Assembly (NCBI GenBank): GCA_020831765.1
Contig: JAFIFY010000132.1
Span: 1 to 55,268, forward strand
DNA length: 55,268 bases
Reading direction: 5' to 3'
From: Phycisphaeraceae bacterium
GTDB lineage: Bacteria > Planctomycetota > Phycisphaerae > Phycisphaerales > Phycisphaeraceae
Under the pieces are notes generated by a model, which did not search any database, had not been told where the DNA came from, and worked only from the letters and a program-made list of their open reading frames with translations. Both the position numbers and the translations under genes were made by a program. Shown piece by piece: positions 7,731 to 15,199 of the stretch (the first letter of the stretch is position 1; every line of letters begins with the position of its first letter).

Positions 7731-9782
7731 CTAATGACGGAGCATCATGTCCGCCATGGGCGCAGCGCGAAGCAGGTAGTCGTACATCAGATCGTAATAG
7801 ACCGAATCCAGCCGGGGCACCTCATGGAGCAGGCCTGAATCGTAGTTCATCCTCACGACCCAGTCGTTGAAATCCTGCTCGCGGAACCGCTGCAACTGGG
7901 CACTCCACATCTGTGTCCACAAGTCCCAGGAATGATTGTTGAACACATGCGCCTGCGCGATGCCCACAACGCCGCCATCGGTCCCGTCACCCCGGGAATC
8001 GGCCTTCTCACCGGTGAAACGCGAGGCCACCAGCACCGGTTCATCGCTGGCGCGGGCGATGCCCATGAAGGTGAGGTAACGGAACCGGGAGTTCTCATCG
8101 CGCAGCATCAGGCTGTGGTCGAAGTCGACCGGCGACGGAGCCGTGGCCGAAGTCTTGTTCAATCCATCATAGGGGTTGCTGACATCGATCGGCTCGCCGA
8201 TGTCGATGCCCAGGAACAGGAAGTGATCGATCCTGTAGACGGTCTGCATCTGGCCATCGGCGCGTCGGGACAAGCCGATTTCGTTATCAAAGTTGACCTG
8301 GTACTCAAACTCATCGCGCCAGATCGAATCGGTCAGGCGCGTCACGTTGGGCGACTGTTCCCATGTGCGTGGGTCGATCCAGCCATTGCGATTGCGCGGG
8401 GTGATGAAGGGGTTGTCGCGCCCGCCGCGCGTGGTCCATGTCCATGAGCCCGGAGAAAGGAACTGGGGGTGCCCGTAGGGATAGCGGCTCTTGATCTCCG
8501 AACCGATGTAGACGGTCTCACGGATGCGCTCGCGCATCTGCGGATCATCGGCGATCTCGAACGCCTCGTGGATGTTGATGACCCACTGGGGATCGTGGAT
8601 ACGATTGGCCCCTCGACGGCCAGGCCAGACGTACTGAAGCTTCAGGTTGGCGATCTGGTTGGCGTAGCGGCCGAATTGGCTCTGCCGCAGATGTTCGTTG
8701 GCGAAGCGGGACGTGCGCTGGGACAATCGCTGATACTCGCTGTAGAGCCCGTAGCGATCCGGCTCCTGACTGGTGGTGACGAATGTTCCCCGCGAACCGC
8801 GTGCCGCCCGGGGAGCGCGGCTGAAGGGGACGCCGCCCCGGTTGCCGGATACGACCTGATTCGACCCGCCCCCGCCGCCGACCCAATAACCCTCGCGCGC
8901 CCCGCGAATCCGATGTCGCCACCCAAAAAGGACATCCCACGGCCCGCGGTTGAACTCGGCGTGGTCCACCTGTCCAAGTCCGTTGGGGTTGGGTCGGTTG
9001 CCCGGAGAGAGCCGATTGTCGGCGCCGGGCAGCAAACCAAACCGCACCGGTCGCTCGAAATCATCGAACACGCCGCGCCGAAGCGGAGGGTCGGCCACGA
9101 CCGGCAGGGTGAAGGCATATGCCATCTCCTCGCGCCGCAGATTGAAATTGCCGGCTTCGATGCTGTGATTCTGGGCCAGGATGCCCAGGTCCGCCATGAT
9201 GATCTGGTTGTGCTGATCCAGTGCCTCCAGGGCCTGCCAGAAACGACCACTGCCGCCGCGATAGTGGGTGTAGCGGGTCAGGTCGTTGCTGCTGAAATAC
9301 TCATCCATCGGCGCGAGGATCTCGATCTCCTCGGTCAACTGGGTTTCCAGGGCCCGAAGCCGGTCCGGGAGCCATCGCTCGGACGGGGGAATCGCGCCCA
9401 AATGGCCGACGATGGCATCGCGAAACGCCGTCTGATCCTTGAGTGTCATGCTCACGGCCAGCGGCTGGGCATCGAGGTGTGGCACCACGGCCAGAATGCG
9501 CGTCATGGCCACGTTGTTCATGGAGATGACATTGAACTGCCTGGCCGTGAACCCCGCCGCCGACCGCGCCGCGGAATCGGCGGCATGCTGGACGACGATC
9601 CGACGCTCGATCTGACGGGCCGTGTTGAGCGTGAAGGCGAAGACGCCGGCCACCAGCAGTACGCCGAACAAGGCGATGATGATGATCACGCCACGTCGCC
9701 TGACGTCGCGTACGATCGGTGACCTCCGCTTTCGGGAGGCATCACGCTGATGGTGCATGGCCGGTGGATTCCGTTGCGTCAT
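7731..9782 (-). CDS. tadG: TadG-like pilus locus protein
   Basis: This 683-residue protein has the TadG/Flp-associated N-terminus: a basic leader (RDVRRRG), a hydrophobic segment (VIIIIALFGVLLVAGVFAFTL), then QIERRIVVQHAADSAARSAA, the conserved post-membrane helix of TadG-type proteins. There is no Glu at +5, as usual for TadG. The remaining ~600 residues are extracytoplasmic, with a Gly/Arg-rich low-complexity stretch in the middle (WVGGGGGSNQVV) and no von Willebrand MIDAS motif seen. The ATG at 9782 follows a GGAGG element with seven-base spacing; a TTG at 9788 overlaps the kinase stop but crowds the ribosome site. It starts two bases after the kinase stop, so translational coupling is likely. 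Confidence 0.72.
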   Translation of the reverse strand: MTQRNPPAMHHQRDASRKRRSPIVRDVRRRGVIIIIALFGVLLVAGVFAFTLNTARQIERRIVVQHAADSAARSAAGFTARQFNVISMNNVAMTRILAVVPHLDAQPLAVSMTLKDQTAFRDAIVGHLGAIPPSERWLPDRLRALETQLTEEIEILAPMDEYFSSNDLTRYTHYRGGSGRFWQALEALDQHNQIIMADLGILAQNHSIEAGNFNLRREEMAYAFTLPVVADPPLRRGVFDDFERPVRFGLLPGADNRLSPGNRPNPNGLGQVDHAEFNRGPWDVLFGWRHRIRGAREGYWVGGGGGSNQVVSGNRGGVPFSRAPRAARGSRGTFVTTSQEPDRYGLYSEYQRLSQRTSRFANEHLRQSQFGRYANQIANLKLQYVWPGRRGANRIHDPQWVINIHEAFEIADDPQMRERIRETVYIGSEIKSRYPYGHPQFLSPGSWTWTTRGGRDNPFITPRNRNGWIDPRTWEQSPNVTRLTDSIWRDEFEYQVNFDNEIGLSRRADGQMQTVYRIDHFLFLGIDIGEPIDVSNPYDGLNKTSATAPSPVDFDHSLMLRDENSRFRYLTFMGIARASDEPVLVASRFTGEKADSRGDGTDGGVVGIAQAHVFNNHSWDLWTQMWSAQLQRFREQDFNDWVVRMNYDSGLLHEVPRLDSVYYDLMYDYLLRAAPMADMMLRH

Positions 9783-9784
9783 GG

Positions 9785-12415
9785 TCAACCTCCAGCTTCG
9801 ATTCGATCGATTTCCGCCTGGATTATTTCCATCAACCGTTGGGCTTCTTCGGTGCTGCGGTATCGGCTGGCGGTGCGAACCGAACTGCGTGCCTGAACCC
9901 AGTTGCGCTCATCCATATGCCTCCGGGCATTAAAGATGGCCAGGCTGTATTCGAGTTCACGAATGGCGGCCTGAATCTCTTCGGTATCGTGAATCTCGCG
10001 GGCTTCCCGGAAGCGCTGACGCGCCTCGCTGAAGGCGTTCTTGGCCAGAGCCTCCCGGCCTTCATTCAGCCGCGTGTGGTAGTCCTTCCACTGTTGGACT
10101 TCATTGAGTCTTCTCTGTGCCTGGGCATGGGTCCGATCAAGCTGAATCACGCGTCGGAACGCGCGTTCGGCATCATCCAGTTCCTGCCGGGTCAGAGCCT
10201 GCCTTCCGCGTGTGTAGTTCAGGTTGATTTCGGCCTGGCGGATCAACTGGGCGATCTCCGGGTTGCTCCGAACCTGTTGGGCTTCGTTGAAGATGTTGAT
10301 GGCCTGTTCCCACTCGCGGCGTTCCATCGCCGCGCGGCCGCGGTCGACCATCGCGCTGTAATCCTCGGCGATGCGCAGGGCCTCGAGCTCTCCTTCGGCC
10401 CTCGGATGGCCCAGGTCGCGGGCATCGCGGAATCGAGCCGCGGCCTGCTGCTGCTGCCCCCGGGCCAGGAAGCGCTGCGCCTCGGCATAGGCCTGATTGG
10501 CCCGGAAGGTCTGAATACGACGCTCAAGCTCATCGCGTCGATCCGGGAACAGGTCGATCGCCCGGGTGGCCGCATCCACGGCATCGGCCCAACGCTCATC
10601 GCTCTCGGAGCGTCGAAGCTGTTCGAGGACCGTCCGCTGTTGCTCCAGGTTCTGCATGGTCCGGAACTGCTCGGTCACCCACGCCAGGTCCTCTTCCGAG
10701 ACATGGCGATCGCTCTGGCGGACCTCTTCGAGGGTTCGTCGTGCCGAGGCGAAATCCTGCTGGTCGAAGTAGCCCTGATAACGCTGACGCATCTCGGTCA
10801 GCCAGGCTGAATCCGCCAGGCTGCCGGCCCGCGCCTCGAGACGGTCGAGAAGGTCCTCAAACTCGCTGATCGGGAGCGTTCCCCGACGCCCATCCTCACG
10901 GAGCCTTGCCATTTCGATGTCCGCTTCGCCGAACTGGCGGGCCAGAACCAGTTGGCGCACCCGGTCAACGCGATCGCGGGTGGTCATCAGCAAGGGCGGC
11001 TTGCGGCTCTCGGCGGTAAGGTCATCCACACGGATCGGGTGGCGCTCACCGGTCCGTGCCCGGATGTTCAAGTCCTTGGCCTTGTCGAAATGTCGCAAAG
11101 CCTGGTCGTAGTTGCCGGCGTGATTCTCGATGTAAGCGGCCGCGACGGTTGATTTGACCCGGCTCCACTGGGCGATCCAGACATCCGAGGGCCACTGAGC
11201 CGCCAGACGTTCGAAGGTCTCGCGTGCCCGGGCCAGCGCGGCGATGTCCGGCTCGCGGTCGGCATCTTCCAGGTCCCGTCGGATCGCCTCATCGAACTTG
11301 GCACTGGCCTCTTCATACTCAGTGCGTGCCTGGTTGAAAACCTCCCACTGGGCCTGGGCTTCGGTGTTGTGCTCGATGACCTGCCATATACCGACCCCCG
11401 CGGCGATCAGCAGGAGGTTGGCGGCCAGGATCAGCTTGAGCTTGCCTCGCTTGGGCAAAGCCGCGGTCGGGTTCTCATTGACCTCGGTGCGGACGCGGGC
11501 ACTTTCCAGCTCCTGCGGATCGACGGGTTTGCCGGCGATGATGCGACGAATGGCCTCGATCAGATCCTTGGCGCTGGCGATGCGCTTGTCCCGGTCCTTT
11601 TCCATGAGCCGGGCGATCAGGTCGCTGAGATTCTCGGGAATCTCGGGATTGAGTTGATTCAGCGGCGGAGCCACCGCGCGGGGGTTGGTGTGCCACTTCA
11701 TCCACCGCATGGCCTGGTTGCGATGATCGCGGACAATGAGCTTGAATGCTTCGTCGAATCGTTCGCGGCCACCGAGCATCTCGTAGGCGATGATGCCCAG
11801 GGCGTAAAGGTCGGCCCGGGCATCGAGCTTCTCATTGAGAAACATCTCCGGCGCCATGTAACGCACGGTGCCGACTTCCATGTTCTCCTGCATCTCAGCC
11901 AGCACGGAGAGGCCGAAATCGCAGACCTTGAGGCCGCCATCGACCGGCAGCAGGATATTCGAGGGCTTCAGGTCGCGATGAATGATCCCCTGGCCGTGGA
12001 TGACATCCAGAGCGGCGGCGGTGGCGGCGAGGATGCCGACCGCCTGGCGCTGTTCCAGCGCGCTACGACGCTGAGCCATGTACTGCTCCAGCGAAGGGCC
12101 ATCGACATATTCCATGACAATGAACAGTCCACGGCTCTCATCCAGCACATCCTCGATATTGACCAGATGCTTTTCTTTGGAGGCGATCCGTTTCTGGATG
12201 GAGGCCTCGCGACGGAACCGGTCCCGGACTTCATCATCCAGGCCATTCTCGGGGATGATCTGCTTGATCGCCACGTGACGATTGAGCAGTTGGTCGAACG
12301 CCTTCCAGACGATCGATGAACCGCCGGCGCCGATCTGGTCCACGACTTCGAACTTGTCGATCCTGTCGCCGATCTTGATCGTGTGCAGATGCGATTGTGG
12401 GCCTTTTTCACTCAT
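9785..12415 (-). CDS. Transmembrane Ser/Thr protein kinase with C-terminal repeat domain
   Basis: This 876-residue Hanks-type kinase looks catalytically complete. It has a Gly loop IGAGGSSIV, Lys in VAIKQI, HRDLKPSN, DFG in KVCDFGLS and APE in VRYMAPEMF. The kinase domain covers about residues 18-285, and a membrane helix lies at about 322-344 (LILAANLLLIAAGVGIW). The last ~530 residues are a helical array of repeated A-x-x-x-F/A-x-x-A elements, TPR-like or coiled (REALAKNAFSEARQRFREA and similar), exposed outside the membrane. The arrangement resembles PASTA or TPR receptor kinases. It sits between the two TadE-like genes, with a downstream partner starting two bases after its stop. The FHA-TadA of the same locus is the obvious candidate reader. 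An ATG at 12460 with a GGAAGC element is an alternative start. Confidence 0.9.
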   Translation of the reverse strand: MSEKGPQSHLHTIKIGDRIDKFEVVDQIGAGGSSIVWKAFDQLLNRHVAIKQIIPENGLDDEVRDRFRREASIQKRIASKEKHLVNIEDVLDESRGLFIVMEYVDGPSLEQYMAQRRSALEQRQAVGILAATAAALDVIHGQGIIHRDLKPSNILLPVDGGLKVCDFGLSVLAEMQENMEVGTVRYMAPEMFLNEKLDARADLYALGIIAYEMLGGRERFDEAFKLIVRDHRNQAMRWMKWHTNPRAVAPPLNQLNPEIPENLSDLIARLMEKDRDKRIASAKDLIEAIRRIIAGKPVDPQELESARVRTEVNENPTAALPKRGKLKLILAANLLLIAAGVGIWQVIEHNTEAQAQWEVFNQARTEYEEASAKFDEAIRRDLEDADREPDIAALARARETFERLAAQWPSDVWIAQWSRVKSTVAAAYIENHAGNYDQALRHFDKAKDLNIRARTGERHPIRVDDLTAESRKPPLLMTTRDRVDRVRQLVLARQFGEADIEMARLREDGRRGTLPISEFEDLLDRLEARAGSLADSAWLTEMRQRYQGYFDQQDFASARRTLEEVRQSDRHVSEEDLAWVTEQFRTMQNLEQQRTVLEQLRRSESDERWADAVDAATRAIDLFPDRRDELERRIQTFRANQAYAEAQRFLARGQQQQAAARFRDARDLGHPRAEGELEALRIAEDYSAMVDRGRAAMERREWEQAINIFNEAQQVRSNPEIAQLIRQAEINLNYTRGRQALTRQELDDAERAFRRVIQLDRTHAQAQRRLNEVQQWKDYHTRLNEGREALAKNAFSEARQRFREAREIHDTEEIQAAIRELEYSLAIFNARRHMDERNWVQARSSVRTASRYRSTEEAQRLMEIIQAEIDRIEAGG

Positions 12416-12518
12416 GCGCGTCACCGTCCATGTTTGCGGCACCGATCGGGCGACCGGCATTGATCATGCTTCCGATCGCCCATCGGCGAACGGGGAGCTT
12501 CATGTTCCACACGGCCCG

Positions 12519-13490
12519 CTAGGGCGCCCGATCCAGTTCGGGGCGCGGGGGCAGGGCCGTGATGATCCCTTCATTGGTCAGGGTGGTCTGGGCTTGAATC
12601 ATGGTGTACGAACCCCCGACGGTCGTATCGGCCGGGCCGTCCCGGAAGAAGTGGCCGACCATGGGCATCGACAGGAAGAATCGATGCCGGACTTCGACCG
12701 TAATCGCCTCGCGCGGCCCGAATTCGGCAATGCCACTCTGGGGCACGAAGCGCACGTCCGGCCCCTGGGCCACAGGCCGATGGATGACCACTTCCGTGTT
12801 GTTCAGGGCATAGCTGAGCCGACCGGGCAGGACATTGCGGACATACCCCGGTGTCTCATGGCCGAAGGAGCGATAAAACCCGTCAAGCCGATTGATCAGA
12901 TCGCCCATGGCGCCGGCATCACCACCGCCCGGTCCGCTGACCGGCCAGAGGGCGAGCGCTGCCGCTTCCTGGATGGAGCGATACTTGGGTGAGCCCATGT
13001 GGAGGACGATTTCGTTCTGGGGTTCGCCGCCCACACCCTGGAAGGTGTAGTCGTCGCCGATCTGAACCACCGCCGCGCGGGCCGCGGCGAACGAGGCATA
13101 GTGAACGAACAAGCGCCCGGAGATCAGCAGCATGAGTTGCGTGATCATCAGGATGAAGAACATCGCAAAGGGGAGTACCAGGGCGAACTCAATCATCGCG
13201 GTGCCTTCATTGGCCCGCATTTTCCGGTTCAGCCGGGCATTGAGGGCCGGCTGGATGGATTGCTCGCCTTCGACGCCGGCCGATGTGGCCGGCACCGATT
13301 CATGGGGCTTTTGCGTCTTCACACCCGCCCCCGCGCGTCCGAGTCGAAACAGGACCACCATGCAGCCGCCCAGGCCAGCGATACAGAGGATGAGCAAACC
13401 GGTCAGGCCGAGGACCGGGCCGGAAAACACGGCGTCGAGCAGCCATGATCCGTATCCGGAAGTCTGTGCTTGGGCGATGATCGGGCTCAT
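12519..13490 (-). CDS. TadE-like pseudopilin with an extra N-terminal membrane segment
   Basis: This 323-residue protein carries a textbook TadE signal, but deep inside the protein. Around residue 96, NEG is followed by T-A-M-I-E-F with Glu at +5 and a hydrophobic helix ALVLPFAMFFILMITQLMLL. Before it is a ~95-residue extension with its own membrane segment (VLGLTGLLILCIAGLGGCMVVLF, about 26-48) and a polar linker. Normal TadE leaders are 10-30 residues. The domain after the helix includes FVHYASFAAARAAVVQIG, the TadE/TadG post-helix motif. Of two ATGs, 13490 has GGAG nine bases upstream and is preferred over 13496. It could be a TadF-type minor pseudopilin. It lies between the prepilin peptidase and kinase genes. 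Confidence 0.72.
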   Translation of the reverse strand: MSPIIAQAQTSGYGSWLLDAVFSGPVLGLTGLLILCIAGLGGCMVVLFRLGRAGAGVKTQKPHESVPATSAGVEGEQSIQPALNARLNRKMRANEGTAMIEFALVLPFAMFFILMITQLMLLISGRLFVHYASFAAARAAVVQIGDDYTFQGVGGEPQNEIVLHMGSPKYRSIQEAAALALWPVSGPGGGDAGAMGDLINRLDGFYRSFGHETPGYVRNVLPGRLSYALNNTEVVIHRPVAQGPDVRFVPQSGIAEFGPREAITVEVRHRFFLSMPMVGHFFRDGPADTTVGGSYTMIQAQTTLTNEGIITALPPRPELDRAP

Positions 13491-13679
13491 GGGCATGGGC
13501 TCCAGGCCGACTCAGGCGGCGAAGCGCGGCGGATACGCGATTTTCCAGCTTACCGCCAGCGAATCGGGGCATCTTCTTATTCTAGACCCGAAAGCCGGAC
13601 TTCTGGTTGCAAGTCTGACGCTATGGCTTGCTCTGGGCATCGTTTGGGCCTCGCGGCATCCGGTTGCCAAGCCCGGGTG

Positions 13680-14258
13680 CTAGATGCTCATCCAATCACT
13701 CCAGGGGTAACGCACCTCCAGCAGATATTCCGCACCGGCCAGAATGCCGCCGGCGGCAATGGCAATGGCGTAGGGCAATCGGCTTTCCTCGGGCTCGTCG
13801 GTCACCGCAACGGCACCGGCGGCCTTGCTGACCAGGAGAGCCCATAGTCTTCTCATGGTTTCGAGTGTTCGGCGTCGGGCGATCATGGTGCCGATGGCCA
13901 GGAACAGCCCGGCCAGAAGGAAGTAGAAGGTCGCGGCCAGAGCCGCTTCCCAGGTGCCCAGCCAGGCGCCCATCGCGGCCAGCAACTTGGCATCGCCGCC
14001 CCCCATCATGCCCGAGAGCCAGAGCGCCCCGAAAGGAATCAGAAGCATCAGCATCGCTGCCCCGGCGGAAAAAAAGGCCGAAAAGCGGGACGACGTCGAT
14101 TCGCCGGCCGCCGTCAGGCCCACGATCAGCCAGAACAACAGGCCGCCCAGCGCGGCCAGATAGGTCAAGGCGTTGGGTATCTCGCCGGATCGGCTGTCAA
14201 AAACCGCCGCGGCCAGGAGGACGCCGGTCAAGACGAGCGTGGCGATCCATGGGACCAT
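13680..14258 (-). CDS. cpaA: Prepilin peptidase (TadV/CpaA type, A24 family)
   Basis: This 192-residue integral membrane aspartyl protease cleaves the leader from Flp-type prepilins at the inner membrane. The two catalytic aspartates are visible: Asp21 in VFDSRSGEIPN and Asp89 in the GGGD motif MMGGGDAKLLAAMGAWLG. Length and absence of a methylase domain fit the short TadV/CpaA type. Five to six hydrophobic segments are seen. The ATG at 14258 has a GGAGAT element six bases upstream. Its likely substrates are the two small pilins upstream and the TadE-like proteins downstream, all of which have a Gly before the cut and Glu at +5. Confidence 0.9.
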   Translation of the reverse strand: MVPWIATLVLTGVLLAAAVFDSRSGEIPNALTYLAALGGLLFWLIVGLTAAGESTSSRFSAFFSAGAAMLMLLIPFGALWLSGMMGGGDAKLLAAMGAWLGTWEAALAATFYFLLAGLFLAIGTMIARRRTLETMRRLWALLVSKAAGAVAVTDEPEESRLPYAIAIAAGGILAGAEYLLEVRYPWSDWMSI

Positions 14259-14630
14259 CGAGATCTCCAGCGCAAGGGCGGGGAAGCCGGGCTCAGCCGA
14301 TGGACAATCGGGCCTTCCGGTCGGCTGAGCCCGACTTCCGCCTCAGTAAGCGGGCAGTCGGGCGACGACCGGCCTGATCCCAATGCGTAGCGGTGGCCCA
14401 TGTCTGGGCAAGCTCTGGGCAAACTCTGGGCAAACTCTGGGCAACCGCTGCCGCGGGATTTTGTCTGTTGGCGTTCGGTCTGGGATTCTGCAAACGGGGG
14501 ACGCCGAGAAATTCCCAGCCCGCGCCGTATCGGCCGAGCAGAAACCACCCAAAGTCCCTTAAAGCCGCATGGCGAAAAAGACTGATGGGGCAATGTCTGT
14601 CGGCCCGGCGTTCATCGCCTTAAGGCAGGA
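14259..14630. other. 372-base gap within the Tad locus
   Basis: The gap separates the second pilin gene from the prepilin peptidase gene. No reading frame here has a credible start and composition. It contains the 11-base tandem repeat described separately and is otherwise GC-rich. No terminator hairpin was recognised, although a change in transcript level between pilins and assembly genes would be expected at this spot. Confidence 0.55.
14403..14446. repeat. Four tandem copies of an 11-base unit
   Basis: Four consecutive 11-base units share the core TCTGGGCAA; the last two bases vary (GC, AC, AC, CC). The period is close to one turn of B-DNA, so the cores lie on the same helix face. The array lies in the gap between the pilin and prepilin peptidase genes. 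It could be a protein-binding array or slippage-generated sequence; nothing else identifies its role. Confidence 0.85.
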
Positions 14631-14828
14631 TCAGGGGTCAAGGCGGCGATCGCCTCGCATGCCGGCCCACTTCTCGCTGAGCCAGTCCATCAAATCCGCG
14701 CCGTAGAAGATCAGCACGCCCAGCAGCGGCAGAATCAGGGCCGCCAGAAGCAGCAGCTTCTCAAGGCCTTCGGCACCGCGCTGATCCTCATGGAACCGGG
14801 TGACCAATCGACGAACACGAGTCCACAT
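14631..14828 (-). CDS. flp: Small Flp-like pilin
   Basis: This 65-residue class IVb-like pilin has a leader of 18 residues ending QRG, then A-E-G-L-E-K with Glu at +5 of the predicted cut, then a hydrophobic core (LLLLAALILPLLGVLIFYG) and a short polar tail (DLMDWLSEKWAGMRGD). Size and pattern match Flp pilins, though Lys rather than Tyr/Phe follows the Glu. The ATG at 14828 is preceded by GAGG with five-base spacing; the frame is open 51 bases upstream but without support. It sits 85 bases downstream of another pilin-like gene, giving a pair of pilins beside the prepilin peptidase. Confidence 0.78.
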   Translation of the reverse strand: MWTRVRRLVTRFHEDQRGAEGLEKLLLLAALILPLLGVLIFYGADLMDWLSEKWAGMRGDRRLDP

Positions 14829-14913
14829 AAAAACCTCGCTTTCGGCCCCCCGAATCGAGGGGCGGAACTTGGAAACCACTGATTCTCAGCCAGCGTCGCC
14901 GCCGCGCTGGTCC

Positions 14914-15165
14914 TCAGGGAAACGGCAGGGCGTTAAGGGCGGTCATCATCCGATAGTGTTCCACCATCAGATTCATGGCCACCGCCATGGTCAGCAGCGA
15001 AGGAATGGCGATCGCCGCCAGAAGCAGCGCCCATTCCAGGGTCGTGATGCCTCGCCGATCCCGGCCGAACCGGCCCAGCACCCGACGCAGCCGCAAGCTC
15101 AGCGTCCATCGCCGGGCGTACGACTCGGTCAGGGTCGGGTCCATGGTGGATGAACGACTGGGCAT
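14914..15165 (-). CDS. flp: Flp-like pilin, probably from a leaderless transcript
   Basis: This 83-residue class IVb-like prepilin has a long basic leader of 39 residues ending DRRG, then I-T-T-L-E-W with Glu at +5, and a hydrophobic helix (ALLLAAIAIPSLLTMAVAM). The tail is short (VEHYRMMTALNALPFP). The Glu-Trp pair after the cut is close to the Glu-Tyr of Flp pilins. No ribosome site precedes the ATG at 15165. Instead an extended -10 ends five bases before it, so the message would begin at or next to the start codon. An ATG at 15144 also lacks a ribosome site. It lies 20 bases after the stop of the second TadA gene. Confidence 0.75.
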   Translation of the reverse strand: MPSRSSTMDPTLTESYARRWTLSLRLRRVLGRFGRDRRGITTLEWALLLAAIAIPSLLTMAVAMNLMVEHYRMMTALNALPFP

Positions 15166-15170
15166 ATCTA

Positions 15171-15199
15171 ATTATCGCACAGAAACTAATCAGATTCAA
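15171..15199 (-). promoter_or_regulatory. Sigma-70-like promoter for the pilin genes
   Basis: On the minus strand a -35 TTGAAT (15199-15194) and a -10 GATAAT (15176-15171) are separated by exactly 17 bases, with a TGC extended -10 upstream of the hexamer. The -10 overlaps the gap after the TadA stop; the -35 is inside the last codons of that gene. Only five bases lie between the -10 and the ATG at 15165. Confidence 0.6.

Noticed and set aside
14259-14630. Short open frames in the gap between pilin and prepilin peptidase
   Set aside because: They overlap the tandem repeat, lack ribosome sites and have no recognisable features.
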